In this document: piece after piece, positions 57,513 to 64,000 of the stretch
Layout: each line of letters starts with the position of its first letter
Numbering within the stretch: position 1 is the first letter of the stretch
Source: Saccharina japonica
Lineage: Eukaryota; Sar; Phaeophyceae; Laminariales; Laminariaceae
DNA: 64,000 nucleotides
Assembly (NCBI GenBank): GCA_008828725.1
Contig: MEHQ01000752.1
Coordinates: 183,635 to 247,634, forward strand
Reading direction: 5' to 3'
Made by a program: the position numbers and the translations under genes
Notes under the pieces: generated by a model
What the model saw: the letters and a program-made list of their open reading frames with translations, nothing else
Told to the model about the DNA's origin: nothing
The model's database searches: none

Positions 57513-57980
57513 CACCATTCTTTGCTTTTCCCTTTTCGCTCTTTCTTTTCTGTTCTTCTCTTTCACGCAGCTGGGTTGCTAGCAGGGTAAGTCGTGCCTG
57601 TCGTATATGGCATTGCATTTTCTGCTCCTCTGCTTATTACTGCATTGCAGCGTAGTTAGTAAAGTACGCGACAGCACTTAAGAACTCGGCAGTTAAGAAT
57701 TTTAGGCTGGATTTCTAGACGAAAATAATAACATTATTACCTCTTTTGTACTGAACATAGTGCAGGACACACCCTGCCTTACGTAAGAATTCCAGCCTGG
57801 CCAGAAATAAGAGATTCTGAACTGGTGTCGCGTACTGCTGTATCTCTGTGGTGCAGTTTTGTGATCGCAGAACTCGTATCTCTCTAGGATGAAGAATCGG
57901 CACAGACACTGACTGGGTGTGCTGGATGTCGACGGGTAGAAAGGGCGGTTTAATGTGAAGAACACAAGAACACACACAAA
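57513..57980 (-). repeat. SINE-like repeat R2, copy d, split by a MITE
   Basis: On the minus strand the body runs from GTGTTCTTCACATTAAACCG (about 57,970) down to 57,837, then resumes from about 57,660 to 57,575 and ends in the tail region at 57,513-57,570. That tail is T/C-rich on the plus strand, equivalent to the A/G-rich tail of copy b. A 174 bp MITE lies between the two parts. Confidence 0.75.
57663..57836. mobile_element. 174 bp MITE nested in repeat R2
   Basis: Ends AGTACGCGACAGCACTTAAG and, in reverse, AGTACGCGACACCAGTTCAG; further in, AGGCTGGATTTCT pairs with AGGCTGGAATTCTT. It interrupts R2 copy d, which gives an independent estimate of its borders. No coding capacity. Superfamily not determined, because the flanking duplication is ambiguous. 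Confidence 0.8.
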
Positions 57981-60109
57981 CATTAACGGCAGGCACGATC
58001 TACCCTGTTGTTGTTGTTGTTGTTGTTGTCTTCACATTAAACTCGTTTCAGTTGCTAATCCCTATAGTCTGATCTAGCAAGATCACAGCCCGTGGTCACA
58101 AAAGTGCTAGAGCCATCAGAGAATCCTAAAGAACACGTACACTTAGCAGGGAAAGGATACACAAGTCCGAAGAGGTACACCTAAAATCCCTACAGCATGT
58201 TATGCGTGTCCAAAACTGAACTACACGCCCGCAATCTCCATTCGACTACAGCAGCATCGCCCCCCCCCCCCCCCTCCCACTATTTACCAATGAATTTGCC
58301 GACTACAGCGTAACTACTGTCTGAAGTGCTGTCTGTACAAAAACACACGGTAGGCGTGGGAACAAGATGGAGCACGCAGCTGCTGTCTGAAGTGCTGCCG
58401 GAATGACAGTCCGCGGGCACACAGTGAAAAAGAACAGCCAACCAAAGCCATCACGTCAATTGACAATTACCCGAATCTATCCTGAACGTCTGTGTTAGGC
58501 ACAGCATTATAAACATCGACACTGATTAGGAATCGTTCCACATTGAAGGGGTCTTCCACGATCAGGCACACAATTAAGGCACCCGGGGTGTCCGCGCCAT
58601 CTCTGCCGCATATCTCTACAAAACCAGTGACGTCATCCACACAGACCCAACAACAACATTCAGGGGAAAAAAACGAAATATTTGTCAACAAAAAAATGTT
58701 TGTCCGTTCGCAATATACAACGTTAATAACGATGACGCAATGCAGCAGGCAGAATGGCACACGTACACGTACGAATACAACGGTATAATATGGCAGAATG
58801 ATGGATAATGTAATGCGGCAGAATGGGCAAAGCAACGCCATGGAAGACAATTGCCACCTGCTCATGCCATCAATGCATATGCGTAGAAATAGAAATAGTC
58901 CGGTTCGATTAGGTTTCTGGTTTGTGATTCCAAATTCCTACGCCATTTAGACCGCGTCATAGCAACGGCCGGAAAAAGCATACCCTTGACCGGAAAAAAA
59001 TACATGAAAGAGTAACGGAGAATAAAACTGTTTTACCCGAAACACACCGCGTGTAGTAGTGTTCGCTTCCATGGACCATTCTGCGTCAATTTTACTGGAC
59101 ATGTTCACAGCATAACTACTCCAACGCCCCCTAATACACTCTAACAAAAAAACAAATGCGATATAAGAGCAGTACACAGGTAGACCGGTATACTGCTGTA
59201 CCTCGCACAGGTCGGCTTGGCATCCGATTCAACCAGGAAGGTGCTCGGAAAAAAAGACGCCAAAAGACAACCCGGTATTGAACCCAACATATATGATACG
59301 ATCCCCTCGACCACTGAACCCGACAAAGGGTGTATCGGACGGTTGCGAAGTTTACGACAGCACGAGTGAAGCTGATACACAAAAGTAAACGCCGTGCACG
59401 ACAACCGCCGGCCAAGCAACGCCAGCGAACCAGCCGATCGTATACTCTCCGCCCCCTCCCCCTTCTCCTACAAATAATTCATACGACACACAGTAGTAGT
59501 AACTCAACGGCTCCACCTTGTTCCACGAGCAAACGCGACGAGGACGGTGTTCGCCAAAAGTTGAAAAAAAACGACTGCGTACCAGGTGGTGGGGCAAAAA
59601 TATATAAAAATGGGAAAAATCTCATGTTCAAGAATCTGTAAAACTCACTCACTTAGAAAACACCCAGAAAGGAACGATGAGAGCAATGCGATCATTGCAT
59701 GCTGAGTCCAGTACCGAAAAGTCGGAGGTAAAACTTGGATACTCAGAGTCTCATCGGGGTCCCTGACTTACACCGAAGAGATAAGTCAGGTTTAGTGAGG
59801 GAGACTGTGGTGGAAATCGAGTTTAAAAGGCTAAAAAACTCTGGTAACATTTGTTGATCGACATTTTTAGTCTACTTTCCCTACAGACTACGGCGCGGTT
59901 TGTACAACCTTGCGTTGGCGTGATTGGGCTGATGGGGCTGAAATAGCAAATTAAATAGCAAATTTCACTTTCCAAAAACTTGCCAACGAACAGCTACGGA
60001 AATATCCACAAAAAAAACTTGGCGAGTTTTTTGCTATTTTGGCAAGTGAAACTTGCTAAAAAATGGAAATTTGGCAAGTTATTTGCCAAATACGCGTCGT
60101 TAAAAACGG
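57981..60109. other. Intergenic, nothing recognised
   Basis: Contains (TTG)n at 58,003-58,031 followed by a segment shared with 54,780-54,825 (TCGTTTCAGTTGCTAATCCC), a C run near 58,261, and CTGCTGTCTGAAGTGCTG-type words twice. A GGCAAGT/ACTTGCC-rich stretch lies at 59,965-60,095. No gene supported. Confidence 0.45.
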
Positions 60110-60275
60110 CCCTAACCCCAACCCCAACCCTAGTCCAGGCTAAGGCTCGACCCGTGCGCGGCTTCGCCGCGCGTTTTGGACAATTTGAGAAAAATGTGCG
60201 GACCACCACAAAAACCGTGATATATTTGGTACTTTATCTGGTACGGTTTGTGGGTCAAGAGCTCTGGCAAAGGCT
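60110..60275 (+). repeat. Dispersed repeat T, copy 1, abutting telomere-like tract
   Basis: Begins with CCCTAACCCCAACCCCAACC and continues TAGTCCAGGCTAAGGCTCGA, GCGCGGCTTCGCCGCGCG, GTGCGGACCACCACAAAAAC, TTTGGTACTTTATCTGGTAC and GTGGGTCAAGAGCTCTGGC. It matches 61,626-61,825 at over 90 percent by eye. Confidence 0.9.
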
Positions 60276-60479
60276 ACTGACTATTAGTCGCGTAAGCCAC
60301 CTGTCGTCGTTATACATCTGTATGGGGTATTTTTATCGTGCGTACTCTGGTTTTTATGGTTACTTCGTACTTGTTATTTGTTTTTGATACAGAATACTAT
60401 ATATCTAAAGTATACCAGGTATATGGTATACCCTCCGAGTGGGCTGATTCTTACTACTTCGAAGTACTACGTCCCGCTG

Positions 60480-60610
60480 TCAAAGTTCCATTGGCGGTCC
60501 CCTCACATGGCGGTCCTGCTGCCCAAAACCACTTGCCGGTCCCCCAGCCCGGCGGTCCCGCTGCCCAAAAACCTCCTGGCGGTCCCTTTGACCCGGCGGT
60601 CTCTACACGC
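60480..60610 (+). repeat. GGCGGTCC-rich degenerate tandem repeat
   Basis: Three to four units of about 35-45 bp contain GGCGGTCC.. CTGCCCAAAA. Low-complexity Pro/Gly-rich frames result. No gene supported. Confidence 0.7.
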
Positions 60611-61224
60611 ATTACACTACCACTCACTGCTGCTGGTGCTGTAGTTGTTTTCTGGCGGATGGCGGACGGTTGCCGCATACATGCATAGCAATATTCCCTC
60701 CTAGCAGAGAGAACTCAGAGTATCGGCAAAACAGTGGTTTCGTCTACTACTACTACTCTACTGCTGTAGACCGCGTCAGTTGCAACAGCAGTACGGAATG
60801 CTGCCAAGGTACTGAGCAGAGATCGTAGCTGCCGCTCTGAGGTGAAGGCGACAAAAATTACTACACCGTATGTACGTAGGTGTGACCTGGTGTAAATGGG
60901 TGGTTGACGTTTTGGCTGTGGTGGTGAGGATGAAAAGGTATACTACGGCATGGTCTTGAGAGGCCACGAATGAACGACGGTCAAAGCAAAAGACCCGACT
61001 GGGTAGCCTACCGCGGTAGGCAAGTCCATGAAACGGACTGGTTAGCAGCCGCCGCCGCAGCAACGTTGTATAACAGGCGTGACTAAAGGCTCGTGCACGA
61101 GACAATAGACTCACCTTTTCCATTCTGGAGGTACGGTGGCCATTGCACACCGCCAAGCAGGAGAGCTAGACAGGGGAGAGGGTAAGAAGTGAGCAGGTGT
61201 GCGTGATGACTAGAGGTGGGCACC

Positions 61225-61370
61225 GTTAAAAAAAAAACGGTTTAAACCGGTTTTTGGAAACCCATCAGGCGAGTAGCCAATTTTTTTTTTAAAGGCGCTG
61301 TTTTTTCGCCGGTTTAAACCGTTTAACCGAAAACCGGATAAAACCGGAAAACCGGTTTAAACCAGTAGTA
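61225..61370 (+). repeat. AACCGG/TTTAAACC low-complexity tract
   Basis: Preceded by TAGAGGTGGGCACCG, which resembles a hAT-type terminus. The tract holds AAACGGTTTAAACCGGTTTT, a T run, then GCCGGTTTAAACCG and several AAAACCGG words. It can fold back on itself. No matching far terminus was seen. Confidence 0.55.
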
Positions 61371-61505
61371 CTGTTCATCTACTCAGGGGTATAATTAGTT
61401 CGTGAAACGTGCGCAATTGCACCAAATTCCTGAAATATCGGTTTTTGCGCACCACAAAAGGCAGTGGATGTGCAGCTTGCCGCACATCTTTTTTGAGGCG
61501 CCTCT

Positions 61506-61552
61506 ACCACTCTTGACCCACACATCGTACCAGATAAAGTACCAAATACATT
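61506..61552 (-). repeat. Inverted fragment of repeat T
   Basis: CTTGACCCACACATCGTACC and AGATAAAGTACCAAATACAT are the reverse complement of the segment at about 61,752-61,797. With the telomere-like tract between them, the two form an inverted pair about 200 bp apart. Confidence 0.88.
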
Positions 61553-61625
61553 ACGATTTCTTGCTGTTTTTACGTGTTTTTGGGTGTTTTTTTAATCAAA
61601 TCACGAGAACCCGTCGACCCAACCC

Positions 61626-61825
61626 AGCCCTAACCCTAACCCTAACCCTAACCCTAACCCCAACCTAGTCCAGGCTAAGGCTCGATCCGTGCGCGGCTTC
61701 GCCGCGCGCTTTGGACAATTTGAAGAAAAATGTGCGGACCACCACAAAAACCGTAATATATTTGGTACTTTATCTGGTACGATTTGTGGGTCAAGAGCTC
61801 TGGCAAAGGCTACTGTCTTTTTTAG
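61626..61825 (+). repeat. Dispersed repeat T, copy 2, abutting telomere-like tract
   Basis: Starts with about five CCCTAA units, then CCCCAACCTAGTCCAGGCTA and the same body as copy 1. Both copies join the telomere-like motif to the same point of the repeat, so the CCCTAA tract seems to be part of the element or of its insertion mechanism. Confidence 0.9.
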
Positions 61826-61877
61826 GCCCCCGCAAACTTTTTACACATACAAATCTATATATTTACACCAGAGTCGG

Positions 61878-61990
61878 TCGCCCCGATGGTCTAGAGGTAA
61901 CCTCGAACGCTTCTGAACGTTGATGTCTGGAGTTCGAATCTCACGTGGGTCGGACTTTTGAGTTTATTTGCAAAAATAAATAAAAANACA
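61878..61990 (+). other. tRNA-like sequence with A-rich tail, SINE-like
   Basis: TGGTCTAGAGG matches a pol III A box and GAGTTCGAATCTC a B box, with tRNA-like spacing between them (46 bases from position 8 to position 53). The acceptor and T stems pair poorly, so it is unlikely to be a functional tRNA. An A-rich tail (AAAAATAAATAAAAA, with one ambiguous base at 61,987) follows about 20 bp later, the layout of a tRNA-derived SINE. No target duplication confirmed. Confidence 0.45.
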
Positions 61991-61998
61991 AAACACTC

Positions 61999-62660
61999 GG
62001 ATAACACTTATCTACGTTATGGGGCCTAACACAGGGACTTGGCAACGTACTAACATAGTGTTAACACTGGAGGGGCAATCACGGTAACGCGGTAGCACAG
62101 TGTTAACACTGGAGGGGCAATCACGGTAACGCGGTAACACAGTGAGTGTTAACTGGAAACCCACGAATGAATGTGCACACGCCTTAACGTTATGTTACAC
62201 GGTGATCCGTCCTTCAACTAACACTTTAACATAGTGTTAGGCTTTGGCCCAACACGTACGTTATCACTCTAACATTCCCAGATCGATATCTGCAGATTTA
62301 CTAACACAATAACATAATGTTACTGTCCACGGAGCGTTAGACATAACACACAAACATTGTGTTACCCTTCTGATGAGTGTTAAGATTGTGTTACAAATAA
62401 CACACTAAGATAACACTAACAACATAGTGTCCAGCAAAACTAACACTACGTTATTCGGACCCCCAGTCTGATTGCCTTAAGGTCGGATGACGTAACATTC
62501 AACATACGTTAGATACGTTACAGTCTTAGCCGGCCGATACGTAACACTATGTTAGGTAGGGTGTTAGCCTAAATGCCGAGGTCTGCCTAACATTATGTTA
62601 CGGTGTTACTGTCAGTAAAGATCTGATTTTAATAGTATGTTACTGTGTTACCATTATCCC
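61999..62660. repeat. Tract saturated with TAAC/GTTA words
   Basis: I count about 45 TAAC or GTTA tetramers in about 660 bp, against about 5 expected by chance. They sit in larger words such as TAACATAGTGTTA, TAACACTATGTTA and GTGTTACC in both orientations, making many short imperfect palindromes. Only one clean tandem repeat is present, a roughly 53 bp unit containing AACACTGGAGGGGCAATCAC twice at 62,061-62,140. No coding frame. Confidence 0.85.
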
Positions 62661-63255
62661 CCCCCCCAAACCAATGGCAACCCTTGAACTTTTGATAAGC
62701 GATGGACCTATGGTTAAAAGCTAGTTGCCGAAATAGCGTCTTCCGATATAGTGCACCATCGGGAGTGTCGCGTGATTGTCCCTTCCTGGCCACTCAGCTG
62801 GGGGGGATGTTACGACGGTGCATCTAGATAGTATTCAATATCTGAAGGCGCTAAGGGAAGACCCAGTTCAAGGGCGATGAAGAATAAAAGTGCCCTCGTG
62901 AAACAAGCCTCTTTACGTGGATCACCGGCTTAGACCCGAATCTCGTAAGGAGCGCCCTCTTGCACACAAATGAAGTGGAGCAAGCACAAGACATATCTGA
63001 GCCATATCTAAACCAACCGCTCTGCGAGTTGGAGCTTCGTCAGCTGGAGGAGGCGTGAGCAGCAAGGTCATCAACGCTGGAGCCTATTCACCACGAGGAT
63101 CCAGGTGGTGTCAATGCGCGAGCTCGGTACAAGCTAATTTGTGTGTCTATCATAGATAGGATGTTCATGAGGACCCCCACATGTCGGTTATCGCGAGCGA
63201 CAAGCGATAACGGGAAACAGGTACCATAAACTGCCCTTGACCTATGTTGACCAGA
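62661..63255. other. Unassigned; short coding-like tail
   Basis: The plus-strand frame from about 62,940 to the TGA at 63,057-63,059 reads naturally (for example NEVEQAQDISEPYLNQPL and ELRQLEEA) but has no start codon nearby or recognised family. GGGGGGGA followed by TGTTACGACGG near 62,801 resembles a polypurine tract and LTR start, without further support. Confidence 0.3.
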
Positions 63256-63336
63256 CCACAAACTTGTAACATGGTGTCCAATCCGAGAATCGAACTCGGG
63301 TTTCCACAAACTTGTAACATGGAGTCCAATCCGAGA
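63256..63336 (-). repeat. 48 bp-period duplication with tRNA T-arm-like sequence
   Basis: CCACAAACTTGTAACATGG plus GTCCAATCCGAGA occurs twice (63,256-63,288 and 63,304-63,336). Read on the minus strand, CCGAG-TTCGATT-CTCGG between them is a perfect five-pair T stem and loop followed by ATTGGACACC, like the 3' end of a tRNA. The 5' half of a tRNA is missing, so this is a fragment or a tRNA-derived repeat. Confidence 0.55.
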
Positions 63337-64000
63337 GCTGACGATGCTTGATGCTTGGCCTGCCTGGCCGTGTGCTACTGGCAATTGGCTACGCCGTCCC
63401 CGACTACCTTGAGACGGTTTATGTTTGATTGTTCTCAAATGGAACAGGTATACGTTATTTTGGCATTTGCCCTTGATTTTGTTTTCTACATACCCGAGAC
63501 ATATTTATATATACCTGGTATTATTTATGCATGTACAACTATATTTCCGTATTCTGTTTAGTATTGGGAGTCCTTGAGAAAGGACACGCTGACCACTGTC
63601 ACACTCGGAGCGTTGGAGACTGCATGGGTCCCGCCGTTGATGCACGGGGTGACCTAATGACAAGCTGCCCGACGGTGGAACTCGTGTTCACGGTTGTTTT
63701 CAAGAGCACCAGCGCGCGAAGAGCGAAGAGCAGTCAGGGGTATTCTCGAGCGAGCGTTATAGAGCGTATTACCTATCTACGACTGCATTTTGGTTTCGAG
63801 TGGTGTTTTTGTTTGGTGAGTGAGGGGCGGGTCACGTATTATTTAAGGACCCACAGCAGTAGTACGTTGGCAAGGTTCTTTATTTTTTTACTTACGTATT
63901 TACTTATTTATTTTAATTTTAATTTTACCCAAAGTAAGTCACCCATCGGAGAGCACACCAGATTTTCATCACGCAGCACTTACATTGTGGTTACGAGTAC
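63337..64000. other. Intergenic, nothing recognised
   Basis: AT-rich toward the right edge (TTTATTTTAATTTTAATTTTA near 63,910). No supported gene or element ends. Confidence 0.45.

Noticed and set aside
59245-59340. Minus-strand tRNA-like sequence (GGTTCAGTGGTCGAGG to GGGTTCAATACC)
   Set aside because: The spacing between the A-like and B-like boxes is about ten bases too short for a tRNA, and no anticodon arm forms.
62795-62830. Polypurine tract plus TGTTACGACGG as an LTR border
   Set aside because: No second LTR, primer site or pol nearby, and protein-like sequence lies on the wrong side; too weak to call.

Overview
This window looks like repeat-rich, gene-poor nuclear DNA from a eukaryote. 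The best guess is a stramenopile alga, possibly a diatom, held at low to moderate confidence. Three things point that way. The only convincing host genes have a GT-AG intron. Their product is a small secreted cysteine-rich protein with CCW, DNTD.CRV and GYYGN blocks that I associate from memory with stramenopile algal proteomes. The telomere-like tracts are of CCCTAA/TTAGGG type. There is no operon structure and I found no bacterial gene, rRNA or clearly intact tRNA gene. One ambiguous base (n) lies at 61,987.

Layout. 1-4.9 kb is intergenic, with dispersed repeats and a roughly 0.77 kb TIR element. 4.9-11.5 kb and 16.3-21.6 kb are two diverged copies of one segmental duplication. Each copy carries one two-exon gene for the 182-residue secreted protein (7,861-10,056 and 19,469-20,247). 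The first copy's intron is swollen by about 1.4 kb of extra sequence that includes a MITE. Between the copies lie more MITEs, a roughly 740 bp (TAC)n array and, at the edge of that array, a 560 bp hAT-type MITE with a perfect 8 bp target duplication.

22.8-26.6 kb is an LTR element (268 bp LTRs, 5 bp target duplication CAAGG) with one long gag-like coiled-coil ORF and no recognisable pol. 28.3-29.6 kb is a tandem repeat block of poly-C-ended units. 29.6-39.6 kb holds a series of degraded, mostly minus-strand protein-like stretches that I cannot assign. They are split by a second LTR element at 34.1-38.2 kb (LTRs of about 550 bp, target duplication GCTTC). Its primer-binding site matches the anticodon arm of initiator tRNA-Met, as in Ty1/copia-type half-tRNA priming.

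40-64 kb is a mosaic of microsatellites, minisatellites and small mobile elements. Notable parts are a 29 bp degenerate array at 46.3-47.05 kb, Stowaway-like TA-flanked MITEs, and a SINE-like family with a conserved cysteine-rich reading frame, two copies of which are split by later insertions. There is also a 1 kb insertion bounded by CCGAAAACCG-rich ends that contains a curious 22-codon micro-ORF, a repeat whose two copies both abut telomere-like tracts, and a 660 bp tract extraordinarily dense in TAAC/GTTA words.

How it works together. Only the paired secreted-protein genes look like expressed host genes. The rest is a layered record of duplication and transposon insertion, with several nested events that can be ordered in time.
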